64,000 bases of DNA from Verrucomicrobiaceae bacterium. GTDB taxonomy: Bacteria; Verrucomicrobiota; Verrucomicrobiia; Verrucomicrobiales; Verrucomicrobiaceae. The position numbers were made by a program, and so were the translations under genes. The notes beneath the pieces are model-generated. The model ran no database searches, was not told where the DNA came from, and saw nothing but the letters and a program-made list of their open reading frames with translations. Positions 17,538 through 26,524 of this stretch are shown in pieces (position 1 is the first letter of the stretch; every line of letters starts with the position of its first letter). The DNA lies in NCBI GenBank assembly GCA_016795485.1, contig JAEUHM010000021.1, positions 124,001-188,000 on the forward strand. Reading direction: 5' to 3'.

Positions 17538-20468
17538 ATGAACGCTTCATCACTCCTCAAATCCGCACTGTTCCTTTTGATTGCGGCTTCAACTCTCGCC
17601 ATCGATCCCGAGCCGGATGGGTATTTGAAAGCCTCCAATACCCGTTTTGGCTCCTACTTTGGTCAAGTGGTGGCTATCTCCGGCAGTACGATGGTGGTGG
17701 GCGCTCCCTATGAAGATGGAGCCAGCACGGGCGTGAATGGGGACCAGAACAACTTCAACGCCAGTGAGGTGGGTGCGGCCTACGTCTTCGTCCGTGTGGG
17801 TACCGAGTGGGTGCAGCAGGCCTACCTGAAGCCGGCTCGTTACAACAGTGAAGATCATTTTGGTGCCAGTGTGGCCATTTCTGGGGATACAATTGTCGTA
17901 GGTGCACCGGGGGAGGACAGCAATGCCAGTGGCGTCAATGGTGATGCGTCCAACAACACTTCGAGCCAATCTGGTGCGGCGTATGTGTTTGTGCGTCAGG
18001 GCAACAGTTGGATCCAGCAAGCCTACCTGAAGGCTTCCAACCCAGGAGACGGAGATGACTTCGGATTCTCCGTGGGTGTGGACGGAAACCTCATCGCGGT
18101 GAGTGCGCCAGACGAGGATAGCTCTGGCCGCGACATCAATGGCGATCAATCCACGAACAACGGCAGCGACAGTGGCGCAGTTTACATTTTTGCCCGCAAC
18201 GGCACTACCTGGACGCAGCATGCTTTCCTCAAAGCAGCGAATGCGGACATTAGTGATGCATTTGGATACTCTGTGGCCGTCTCGGGAGCCACCGTGGCGG
18301 TGGGCGCTCCGTTTGAGAAAAGCCGCGACACTGACCCCTCCGACAACACCGGGAATCATAATGGTGCGGTGTATGTTTTTGTCAGGAGTGCTTCGTCGGT
18401 CTGGACCCAGGAAGCCTATGTGAAGGCAGGTCAGTACGCAGACATCGGCGATGAGTTTGGCTTCAGCGTGGCACTCTCCAAGGACACGTTGGTGGCGGGG
18501 GCACCGCGGGAGGACGGCAAAGGCACCAAGGTCAACGGCCCAGAACAAGACAACAGCGTCTCGGACGCCGGTGCGGCCTATGTGTTCCATCGTCAGGGCA
18601 CGACCTGGAGTCGTCAGGCCTATCTGAAGGTGGGCAGCATCTTGTTCTTCTACTTGGACCCTGCAGTCAATATCCTGGATAAGTTCGGCTCAAGTGTGGC
18701 CATCTACGGTGAGCGTGTGGTGGTGGGCTGTCCTAACTACAATCTGGATATTCCGAACAACACGGACATCGGTGCGGCCTTTATCTATCAGAGGCAGGAT
18801 GCGGGCTGGGACTTCGTGAGTCAGCTTTATCCAGACCGTGGCACTTACTCGGGCTACTACGGTGATGAGTTCGGTTCATCTGTAGCGGTGTCAGATAAGT
18901 TCGCTGTGGTGGGTGCGCCGAAAGAGGACAGTCCCTCGAAAGGCACACACGGGGACCCTTCTCTTGGCGGGGAGAATGATTCTGGAGCGGCCTACACCTT
19001 CTTCGTGGGTCCGCAGGTAATCGGGATCGCCAAATCGGGGATGCCTGCTCCAGGTGGGCCGAGCATCGCATTTGGTAAGTTTGGCGAGGTCTGTGTGGAT
19101 GGGTCCGCCGCAGGCCAAGTGCTTTTTCGTTCCAGCTTGACTGGCCCCGGCGCTCTGGCTGGCCAAACGCAGGCTATGTTTGATGTGGAGTATCTCTCCG
19201 GCTTGTTGTGGATGTCCATGCGCACGGGCACTCCTGTGGGAGGAATGTTGGGTCTGCCTTCCTCAGCCAGGATATCCGCCCTCTCCAAACCGGTAAACAT
19301 CGGTGCTTACCGCCATGCCTACTATCAGGCCCAAGTGGGAACCAGCAAAGTGGTGCTCGTGGATGACGGCAACACCGTGCAGCCGGTCTTCCGCACGGGG
19401 ATGGCGATGCCCGCACTCAACAACGCCAGCATTTCCACCATCGTCGATATGCTGCCCGCCAGCGGCCAGTCGGAGCTGGCAGTGCATTACAAACTCAACA
19501 GCTCCACCGCTACGGACAGTGGCTTTATCATATTGGATAATACCGGGATGGTGACCAATGCCGGGCTGCGTGAGGGCAGTAGCTTCTTTGGCATGGGCAC
19601 GGCCAAGTTTGGCCAGATGGTGCGCGTGGCCCGTGGGTTCGGTGGTCCGCGCTGTATCGTTAAGATGCTCCCTGGCAACGGACAACCTGCCAAAGACACG
19701 GTGTGCTCTTTGACTGCTGCCCAGCCGACAATGCAGGGCGAACTCGCTGGCGATACCACCGCGGGCGAGCGCTACGGAACCTTCACCGGCATCGGGACCA
19801 TGGGAGCCTTCAGCTTGATCAAGGCCACCCTGACCAACAGCCCATCCAGCACCAACGAAGGGCTGTGGCTGGACAACGGGGTGCTCGTGGCGCGCAAGGG
19901 CCAGGACATTGGAGGCGGAGTGAAGATCGCCCGCTTCATCCGTGTGTGGGCCAATGACGCGCCGCACTACCTGCTGCACGTCGTGTTGAGCGGTCCTGGC
20001 GTCACCAAATCCAATAACGTGGCTCTGCTGCTCAAACCACACACCAGCACCAACTTCCAAGTCCTCATTCGCACAGGACTCCCCGTGCCAGGCATCTCCG
20101 ACCCCTCGCTCCGAGTGAGCAGCATCAGCGCCATCGACACGGCATCCGCAGGTGGTCACTACATGGTGCTCGCCACGACCACTGGACCCTCTTCCACCAA
20201 TCAGGTGCTCTTGGCCGGGCGAACGGTGTTGGGGGATAACTTCAACTACGCCTACGAGCGCCGACCTCAGTTGCTGTTGCGGAAAGGGGACAAAATCCAC
20301 ACCGCGTCCACGCCAGGCAGCACTGTGACGGGCATTTCCATTCGGCCTGTGCTCCACGCAAGCGGTGTGGGCAACTACGGCGAACGGCGGCAGGTCAACG
20401 CAGGGTTCGCAGCTGCTGTCGTCACCACCAGCGCCGGAACGCAGGAGCTCCTGCGCATTGCTTATTAA
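17538..20468 (+). CDS. Secreted FG-GAP repeat protein, paralogue 1
   Basis: A 976-residue exported protein with a signal peptide (residues 1-22). Residues about 25-490 contain seven FG-GAP-type blades. Each has the core D-x-F-G-x-S-V-A-I-S-G followed by VVVGAPxED and GAAYVFVR, consistent with an integrin-alpha-like beta-propeller. The second half (500-976) has no named domain. It repeats motifs such as RTGxxVPGI and NEGLWLDNGVLVARKGQDIGGG, which are shared with the neighbour at 20562 and, more loosely, with the C-terminus of the Gloeo_Verruco protein at 1775. It is a tandem duplicate of the next gene, with 93 bases between them. It is probably surface-located; ligand or role is unknown. Confidence 0.88.
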   Translation: MNASSLLKSALFLLIAASTLAIDPEPDGYLKASNTRFGSYFGQVVAISGSTMVVGAPYEDGASTGVNGDQNNFNASEVGAAYVFVRVGTEWVQQAYLKPARYNSEDHFGASVAISGDTIVVGAPGEDSNASGVNGDASNNTSSQSGAAYVFVRQGNSWIQQAYLKASNPGDGDDFGFSVGVDGNLIAVSAPDEDSSGRDINGDQSTNNGSDSGAVYIFARNGTTWTQHAFLKAANADISDAFGYSVAVSGATVAVGAPFEKSRDTDPSDNTGNHNGAVYVFVRSASSVWTQEAYVKAGQYADIGDEFGFSVALSKDTLVAGAPREDGKGTKVNGPEQDNSVSDAGAAYVFHRQGTTWSRQAYLKVGSILFFYLDPAVNILDKFGSSVAIYGERVVVGCPNYNLDIPNNTDIGAAFIYQRQDAGWDFVSQLYPDRGTYSGYYGDEFGSSVAVSDKFAVVGAPKEDSPSKGTHGDPSLGGENDSGAAYTFFVGPQVIGIAKSGMPAPGGPSIAFGKFGEVCVDGSAAGQVLFRSSLTGPGALAGQTQAMFDVEYLSGLLWMSMRTGTPVGGMLGLPSSARISALSKPVNIGAYRHAYYQAQVGTSKVVLVDDGNTVQPVFRTGMAMPALNNASISTIVDMLPASGQSELAVHYKLNSSTATDSGFIILDNTGMVTNAGLREGSSFFGMGTAKFGQMVRVARGFGGPRCIVKMLPGNGQPAKDTVCSLTAAQPTMQGELAGDTTAGERYGTFTGIGTMGAFSLIKATLTNSPSSTNEGLWLDNGVLVARKGQDIGGGVKIARFIRVWANDAPHYLLHVVLSGPGVTKSNNVALLLKPHTSTNFQVLIRTGLPVPGISDPSLRVSSISAIDTASAGGHYMVLATTTGPSSTNQVLLAGRTVLGDNFNYAYERRPQLLLRKGDKIHTASTPGSTVTGISIRPVLHASGVGNYGERRQVNAGFAAAVVTTSAGTQELLRIAY

Positions 20469-20561
20469 CTCATACCTCCGACCAAAGTCCTACTCCCTAG
20501 GTCCGATAGCGCCGCCGCCACACTGAACGCACCATTGGCACATCACTTTCGCCGCCCTGCC

Positions 20562-23432
20562 ATGAAGATCTCTTCTCTACTCATTCAATCGCTGCTGACT
20601 CTCTCGCTGTTCGTCTTTGTCGGCCGGGTTCACGCCTTTGATCCCATTTACGTCAACGATGCGCCTTTCCTCAAAGCCACCAACACGGCTGAGGATAGCT
20701 ACTTTGGCCGCGCTGTTGCGGTCTCCGGTTACACCCTGGCTGTTGGTGCCCCAAAAGAAGACAACAGCGCCACAGGCGTCAATGGCAACCAAGCCCTCGG
20801 CACTGCCATCAACTCAGGAGCCGTGTATGTGTACGTTAGAGATTTACTGGACCCTTCCTATTGGCGGCTCGAAGCTTACATCAAGGCACCGAATGCAGAA
20901 GCAGGTGATGGATTTGGCACGAGCGTGGCACTCCATGGCGACACACTCATCGTCGGTGCCCCACTGGAGAAAAGCAATGGCAGCAGCCAGACGGACAACA
21001 GCGCGGCTTCCGCAGGCGCGGCTTATGTGTATAAGCGCGTGGCCAACTCCTGGGTGTTCCAAGCCTACCTGAAAGCCTCCAATACCCAGGCGTACGACCT
21101 GTTTGGCCAGTCCGTGGCGATTGAAGGCAACACCGCTGTCATCGGTGCGTACGGCGAGGATGGCGGTGTAGGCGGAGTCAATGGAAACGACAATGACGAA
21201 AGCCAGTCCGGCTCTGGCGCGGCGTATGTCTTCGTTAGGAATGGTTCGGTGTGGAGCCAACAAGCCTACCTCAAAGCCGCCACACCTCTCCAAGGCGACT
21301 CTTTTGGCCTGAGCGTGGCCATCTCTGGCAATACCATCGTGGCGGGTGCCTATGGAGATGACTCCGGCGGCAACGATTCCGGTGCAGCTTATGTTTTTCT
21401 CCGCACAGGCAGCACCTGGACTCAGCAGGCCAAACTGAAAGCCGCAGTGCTTGATGCGTTGGACTACTTCGGCTGGGGCGTCAGCATCTATGGCGACTCC
21501 ATCGCGGTGGGCGCGCGCGGAGAGGACAGCAGCACCGCCGCCATCAATGGCAATCAAAACGACGACAGCCTCTCTGCCGCTGGAGCCGCCTACATCTTCA
21601 CCCGCACTGGCACCACCTGGGCACAGGAGAGCTACTTGAAGGCCACCTCGCCCCTCATGGACGGTTACTTTGGCACAGCGGTCAGCCTCTATGGCGACAA
21701 ACTCCTGGTGGGCGCTCCAGCCGATCCCGCAGGTGCGGGCAACGCGGAGTTGTATCTCTGCCGGGGCGGTTTGTGGACTTGGGTGAAGACCATCACCCAT
21801 CTGGACCCAAACGCTGGCGATGCTTTGGGCATCTCCGTTTCCATCGGTGAAAACTGGATGCTCGCGGGTGCAGAAGGCGATGACAGCAGCTCCGTCCAAG
21901 GCCCAAACTCGGAGGAATACAGTGCAGGTGCCACCAATGCAGGTTGTGGATTGGTTCATCCCGCTGGGGCGATCCTCACCGGATCAAGCAAAGCACGGAT
22001 GCCAGCTCCAGGAGCCTTTGACATCGCCTTCGGCACCACACGGGAAACAGCAGTCGGGCCTGGTGAGAACCTCCTCTATTCCAACAAGCTCACTGGCAAA
22101 GGTACGGCCAACGGAGGTGGAGTTGGGTTGTTTTCCCAGTTGGAGGAGATCACGGAAATGGTTCTCCAAACTGGTGCCTCCATGGGTGGTGCCATGGGAT
22201 TGCCTGCCACCGCCAGGGTGAGCAGCATCTCCCGGCTCTCTGCCAATCATGCGAGTGCAGGTAGCGTTTTCCTCGGCACCCTCAGCGGAACGGGTATCAC
22301 TGCGGCTAACAACACAGTGATGTTCGTGGACTACGGCACACATGTTTCACCGCTGTATCGCACCGGTCTCCAACTCGGCAGTGTGGGTGTGCCGGATCAG
22401 TTTCTCGACTTGGTTCAGGCGCACACTCTGGACCGCTTGTCGTTCATTTATCATCTTGGTGGAGGCGTCCTGCCAGATGTTGATACCGGTCTGCTCATGC
22501 TCAATCACGCCGGTGGCATCATTCTCTCCAGTCATCGTGAAGGCGCTGCTGCACCTGGGGGTGCTGGCTTTCTGGGTCAGTTTGTCCGCAGCACCTATGA
22601 CGGTACCTTCTTCAGCTATCAGGCCAAATGGATCGCCGCTTCCGGACAGCCGCCCAAGGACGCCCTCTTCAGTCTCAGCACCCGTCATGCGCCACTAGAA
22701 GGCGATCTCGCAAGTGGCACCACAGCGGGTGAGCGCTACGGCACATTCACCGGCATCACTCGCCGCAATACAGAGACCATCATCCGCGCCACGCTCACCG
22801 GCAGCCCCAGCGCCACCAACGAAGGCGTATGGAGCCAGGCCGGCACCCTGCTGGTGCGCAAAGGCGATCACATCGGGGGCGGTGTGAAGCTCGCCAAGCT
22901 CATTCGCGTTTGGGGCACCGACGGCAATCAACTCATCATCCATGCCGTGCTCACGGGCACCGGAGTCACCAGAGCTAACAACCAGGCCGTGCTCTGCAAG
23001 CCCGCCACAGGCAGCTTTCAATACCTCGCCCGCACCGGCAGCCAGTGCCCTGGCATGACACCGGGTTGCCGCCTGAAGAGCATCTCCGCTGTGGATGTGG
23101 ACCCCATCAGCAGCCGCTACGTCGTTCTGGCGAGTTTGAGCGGTGTGCCTGCTGGCTCCTCCCAAGCTCTGCTCAGCGGACGAACCACCTTTGGCAACGA
23201 CACCTTCCTCTCTGGGCTCCGTCTGCCCAACCTCATCCTCCGCAAAGGCCAGCACTACCACACCGCCGCCAGCATTACCGACACCATCACCGGCATCGCC
23301 CTCAAACCTACGCTGGACCCCAGCGGAGTCGGCGGTCGCGGCCTTGGACAAGTCATCGCGTCAGACGGCAGCATCGCAGTTATCATCAAAGGCCGCAGTG
23401 GCGCAGAAGAAGTTGTCCGCCTAACACCCTAG
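20562..23432 (+). CDS. Secreted FG-GAP repeat protein, paralogue 2
   Basis: A 956-residue paralogue of the protein at 17538 with the same layout throughout. A signal peptide (MKISSLLIQSLLTLSLFVFV, ending near VHA) is followed by seven FG-GAP blades (SYFGRAVAVSG, DGFGTSVALHG, DLFGQSVAIEG and so on). The C-terminal half carries AGERYGTFTGI, NEGVWSQAGTLLVRKGDHIGGGVKL and RTGSQCPGM. I chose the ATG at 20562 because it starts the signal peptide; the upstream in-frame Met at 20535 adds nine residues and no RBS. The pair probably arose by tandem duplication followed by substantial divergence. Downstream lies the REP-like mosaic. Confidence 0.88.
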   Translation: MKISSLLIQSLLTLSLFVFVGRVHAFDPIYVNDAPFLKATNTAEDSYFGRAVAVSGYTLAVGAPKEDNSATGVNGNQALGTAINSGAVYVYVRDLLDPSYWRLEAYIKAPNAEAGDGFGTSVALHGDTLIVGAPLEKSNGSSQTDNSAASAGAAYVYKRVANSWVFQAYLKASNTQAYDLFGQSVAIEGNTAVIGAYGEDGGVGGVNGNDNDESQSGSGAAYVFVRNGSVWSQQAYLKAATPLQGDSFGLSVAISGNTIVAGAYGDDSGGNDSGAAYVFLRTGSTWTQQAKLKAAVLDALDYFGWGVSIYGDSIAVGARGEDSSTAAINGNQNDDSLSAAGAAYIFTRTGTTWAQESYLKATSPLMDGYFGTAVSLYGDKLLVGAPADPAGAGNAELYLCRGGLWTWVKTITHLDPNAGDALGISVSIGENWMLAGAEGDDSSSVQGPNSEEYSAGATNAGCGLVHPAGAILTGSSKARMPAPGAFDIAFGTTRETAVGPGENLLYSNKLTGKGTANGGGVGLFSQLEEITEMVLQTGASMGGAMGLPATARVSSISRLSANHASAGSVFLGTLSGTGITAANNTVMFVDYGTHVSPLYRTGLQLGSVGVPDQFLDLVQAHTLDRLSFIYHLGGGVLPDVDTGLLMLNHAGGIILSSHREGAAAPGGAGFLGQFVRSTYDGTFFSYQAKWIAASGQPPKDALFSLSTRHAPLEGDLASGTTAGERYGTFTGITRRNTETIIRATLTGSPSATNEGVWSQAGTLLVRKGDHIGGGVKLAKLIRVWGTDGNQLIIHAVLTGTGVTRANNQAVLCKPATGSFQYLARTGSQCPGMTPGCRLKSISAVDVDPISSRYVVLASLSGVPAGSSQALLSGRTTFGNDTFLSGLRLPNLILRKGQHYHTAASITDTITGIALKPTLDPSGVGGRGLGQVIASDGSIAVIIKGRSGAEEVVRLTP

Positions 23433-23461
23433 TGACGTAGCAGGCCTCCCCCATTCCCCGA

Positions 23462-23915
23462 CGTAGCGGAACTCGCCAGAGTTCCGTCCCCAGCGCTCCG
23501 AAATCACCCCTCGGCCAATCCTCGGAAGCTTGGCAGCTTCCGCTACGAGTTCGTAGTTCGAGCTTCAGCTCGCTCAGGAAGCGCCGGGGACGAGCTAAAG
23601 CTCGAACTACGAGCACAGATGCCCTCCGCTACGCCATCCCGACGTAGCGGAACTCGCCAGAGTTCCGTCCCCAGCGCTCCGAAATCACCCCTGGGCCGAT
23701 CCTCGGAAGCTTGGCAGCTTCCGCTACGAGTTCGTAGTTCGAGCTTCAGCTCGCTCAGGAAGCGCCGGGGACGAGCTAAAGCTCGAACTACCAGCACAGA
23801 TGCCCTCCGCTACCCCCCCAACGCCCCCCCGTAGCGGAACTCGCCAGAGTTCCGTCCCCAGCGCTCCGAAATCACCCCTGGGCCAATCCTCGGAAGCTTG
23901 GCAGCTTCCGCTACG
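23462..23915. repeat. REP-like mosaic: three 86-bp and two 60-bp palindromic units
   Basis: An 86-bp element starts CGTAGCGGAACTC and ends GCAGCTTCCGCTACG. It occurs at 23462-23547, 23643-23728 and 23830-23915, the first two 181 bases apart. Its ends are inverted, and it also holds two internal hairpins (GGAACTCGCCAGAGTTCC and GGAAGCTTGGCAGCTTCC). Between copies lies a second palindromic unit (23552-23611 and about 23733-23792) with arms CGTAGTTCGAGCTTCAGCTC and GAGCTAAAGCTCGAACTACG. Further copies of the 86-bp element are at 31444-31529 and, without its left arm, 31534-31594. Frames that appear open through this block on both strands are artefacts of the repeats. Confidence 0.9.
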
Positions 23916-24115
23916 CACCGTGCTCTAAGTCCTCACCCTCTTAACAGCTCACAGCGGCGGAAGCGACTCCAGGGCGGCATCGAGGCGTGCGGTGGTGCCG
24001 TGCTTCCGTCGAGATCAAAAATCAAAAATCGTCACTCAGAAATCAATTGGTCCTGCCAGTGTGCATTGCATACGCCGAACAATAGATTGCTGATTTCTGA
24101 GTGCAGATTTTTGAT
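23916..24115. repeat. Composite repeat with 95-bp hairpin element (copy A)
   Basis: A linker at 23916-24020 (beginning CACCGTGCTCTAAGTCC) joins the REP mosaic to a hairpin element at 24021-24115. The hairpin arms are ATCAAAAATCGTCACTCAGA and, at the far end, TCTGAGTGCAGATTTTTGAT, so about 23 of 25 bases pair. The same linker plus hairpin recurs at 31595-31804, so this is a duplicated composite segment. Copy A lacks a roughly 10-base stretch (GGAGTGCGCT) found in the centre of copies C and D. Confidence 0.85.
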
Positions 24116-24190
24116 GGATGTGAGGCGCGACTTTGAGGTCGGCAGTGGTGAGATCGTTCCGCATCAGGCGGGACGAGCTGGATCAAATCA

Positions 24191-25381
24191 TCAACTCGCT
24201 CCTGCGATGACCGGGAGCTTGGCGAGCCAGCGGTGGCCTAGGCGCGGGGTCCATTCTTTGGGCTCGGGGGTGGTGGCAAGATTTGGGAAGGCTTGGGCTA
24301 GGGCTTGGAAAGCGGTGGTCATTTCTAGCTTCACCAAGGGGCCTCCGATGCAGGAGTGTCTGCCTTGACCGAAGGCGAGGTGGCGATTGCTTTGCCGATC
24401 GGGCTGGAAGGTGTCTGGATCGGGGAAGGCTTCTGGATCGCGATTGGCTGAGCCGAAGAGGAGAAGGATGCCGGAGTTCTTGGGAATGACTTTGCCGTGG
24501 AGGGGGATGTCTTCTTTGGCCACGCGCCCGACGAACATGGCGGGGGATTCATACCGCAGGCACTCATCGACGACGGCGGGAATGACGGTGGGCTGCTCGG
24601 CCATGCGGCGCCAAAGGTTGTCTTCTCTGGGGAGGATGACGGAGGCTCCGTTGGCGATGGCGCGGTCGACGTTCTCCACTCCATCGGCAAAGAGGAGCAT
24701 GGCGGTGTCTACGATCTCGGCATCACTGAGGCCTGAGATGGCCAGGGCATGCATGAGGGAGCTGTCTGGGCTGCTGCGGACATGCGTTAGGCGGTGGCGA
24801 AAGTAGTCGCGGAACTGAGCAAGCGCTTGGTCAAGTTGATCGCGCACTTCTTTAGAGGGGATGATGGAGAAGAGGTAGAAGAACCAGTGGCTCCATTCCT
24901 TGAGTGCGGTCTCTTCTTCTCTGGGCACGCCGAGAGTGCGCCCTATGGCAGCGATGGCATAGGGAGTGGCAAAGTCGTGCAGAAGATCAAAACTTGTGCG
25001 TGCGCGCAGTGGAGCGATGAACTCTTCCGCTAGAGCCGCGAGGTCCGGTGGCTGGTGCCGCATCTGCCCAGCAAAGGCGCGGCCGATGAGACGGCGTGGT
25101 GTATCGTGCTCCGGTGGATCGAGGAACGGAATGATGTTGTTGGCTACATCAGCGCATAGGTAGCGGTGGCGATTGCGAGAGTTGACGACCGCATAGGGTG
25201 AAGGGGCGTTGCCTATGCGTGGATCGCTCAAGGCGGAGACGATGTCTGCATGGCGGGTGAGCGCCCAGACGCCTGCACTGTTGCGGTGGGCGGGGTCTTC
25301 CTGCCGGAGGCGACTGAGGAGGGGGTAGGGATCGTGGACAAAGGCCGCATCCAGCGGCTGAAGATCAAGCGTGGAGTGCAT
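24191..25381 (-). CDS. Cytochrome P450
   Basis: A soluble bacterial P450 of 396 residues, expected to oxidise a small or carrier-bound substrate using electrons from an unlinked ferredoxin system. Numbered from the ATG at 25381, the haem-binding loop AFGQGRHSCIGGPL has its Cys at about residue 344. The ExxR motif is ECLR in VVDECLRYESP, and the meander FGSANRDPEAFPDPDTFQPD is normal. In the I helix the usual G-x-D/E-T becomes G-V-E-N (LLFADGVENVDRAI), so the proton-relay Thr is replaced by Asn. I prefer 25381 to 25426 because it limits overlap with the amidohydrolase to 17 bases. It is the last gene of a three-gene operon, which suggests it tailors the product of the ligase/thioesterase upstream. 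Confidence 0.92.
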   Translation of the reverse strand: MHSTLDLQPLDAAFVHDPYPLLSRLRQEDPAHRNSAGVWALTRHADIVSALSDPRIGNAPSPYAVVNSRNRHRYLCADVANNIIPFLDPPEHDTPRRLIGRAFAGQMRHQPPDLAALAEEFIAPLRARTSFDLLHDFATPYAIAAIGRTLGVPREEETALKEWSHWFFYLFSIIPSKEVRDQLDQALAQFRDYFRHRLTHVRSSPDSSLMHALAISGLSDAEIVDTAMLLFADGVENVDRAIANGASVILPREDNLWRRMAEQPTVIPAVVDECLRYESPAMFVGRVAKEDIPLHGKVIPKNSGILLLFGSANRDPEAFPDPDTFQPDRQSNRHLAFGQGRHSCIGGPLVKLEMTTAFQALAQAFPNLATTPEPKEWTPRLGHRWLAKLPVIAGAS

Positions 25382-26501
25382 GGCCGGCACTGATGACGCT
25401 GAAGATTTGCTTGTCGTTGTTAGCAAGGTGGTCCTTCACTGCTTGCACCTGGGCAGGAGTGGGCATGACGCCGCAGGCAAGGCTGGCTAGGAGTTCTGGG
25501 TTGTAGTAGCGGATGGCGGCAGAGAGGGTGAAGACTTCGTCTGTGAGGTCAGCGGTAGTGCTGGGGGAGCACATGTCTGAGATATTGTCTGACCCAAGGC
25601 GGACGGGGATGCCTGCGGCAATCATTTCCAGCACTCTAGGAATGCTGTTGGTGGTAGGCGTCATGAGAGGACGGAGTTGTCTCATGCCAATGGCGGCGGA
25701 TGGGCAGGAGATGAGTCCCACCCCGAGTTCCAACATATTCTCCATGAGCCGCTGATGCCGCGCTTCGTCATAGGTGGCGGGCGATACCATGTGGACGACC
25801 CAGACTCGGGGCTCCTCGGTCATGGACTGGCCGTGGCCCTCCTGGCGCATGACTTCTAGCAGGCGCTCGGTGCCGCTCTCGCCGGGCTCATTGCGCTGAT
25901 CCGTGTGGACGTGGATCATTTTCCCATGCTCAGCCGAGAGGGCTAACATGCGGCGGCAGTGCTCCTCAAATCCAATATGGCCGGGATACTCGGAGAGCTC
26001 GTCTGACTCAGGAAGGGCTGAGATGAAGTCAGCGAGCTTGGTGCCTTCTTGGAAAAGCTCCCAGCGCTCCGGTTCATCTGCCGGAAATCCTAGCGGGGAA
26101 TAGCAGGCAACGCGGAGGTCAATCTTGTCTGCCCAGTCTTTTTTGATCTGGAGCATCGTTTGGAGTGCGGTAAGGCCCACGCGGTCAGCGGTGACGTCTG
26201 CCAAGGTGTCAACCCGGCGTGTGTTGACGTCTTGCATGACCTGAAGGTGAGCGCTGACGCGTGCGGTGAGGTCGTCTTGATCATACGCGGGGCCACGGTG
26301 CACCTCATAGATGAGGCGGTGCTTCTCGTGAAGGGAGATGTAGGACGTGTCTTCTACGCGGAGACCTACATCACGCCAATAGCGCTGGTCCATGGTACCA
26401 GCTCGGTCGAGATGAGTGTGGGCATTGAGGTAGCCGCCAAGACGGCGGACTTCGTCATCGAGTTCTCTGTAGAAGGGGGAAAGCAGTTGTGCAGGTGACA
26501 T
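25365..26501 (-). CDS. Amidohydrolase-superfamily protein (cytosine/adenosine deaminase-like)
   Basis: A 378-residue metal-dependent hydrolase. The first metal pair is the H-x-H in GGYLNAHTHLDRAG (residues 28 and 30). Next come a His-containing strand HGKMIHVHTDQRNEPGESG, another in VWVVHMVSP, and the Asp of VRLGSDNISDM near residue 300. This order fits deaminases acting on cyclic amidines or amide hydrolases of the cytosine deaminase group, but the substrate cannot be read from the sequence. It lies 23 bases behind the adenylation/thioesterase gene and overlaps the P450 by 17 bases, so it is firmly part of that operon and probably acts on the same small molecule. Confidence 0.82.
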   Translation of the reverse strand: MSPAQLLSPFYRELDDEVRRLGGYLNAHTHLDRAGTMDQRYWRDVGLRVEDTSYISLHEKHRLIYEVHRGPAYDQDDLTARVSAHLQVMQDVNTRRVDTLADVTADRVGLTALQTMLQIKKDWADKIDLRVACYSPLGFPADEPERWELFQEGTKLADFISALPESDELSEYPGHIGFEEHCRRMLALSAEHGKMIHVHTDQRNEPGESGTERLLEVMRQEGHGQSMTEEPRVWVVHMVSPATYDEARHQRLMENMLELGVGLISCPSAAIGMRQLRPLMTPTTNSIPRVLEMIAAGIPVRLGSDNISDMCSPSTTADLTDEVFTLSAAIRYYNPELLASLACGVMPTPAQVQAVKDHLANNDKQIFSVISAGHALHA

Positions 26502-26524
26502 GGTGAGGAGGTTTGAAATGCTTG

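Noticed and set aside
19263-20357. 364-residue minus-strand frame
   Set aside because: Antisense to the FG-GAP gene and without a recognisable domain; a shadow frame.
20844-21959. 371-residue minus-strand frame
   Set aside because: Antisense to the second FG-GAP repeat region; its repeats mirror those of the real gene.
23386-23918. Minus-strand frames with repeated MLVVRALARPRRFLSELKLELR
   Set aside because: They arise entirely from the REP-like mosaic and repeat with its 181-base period.
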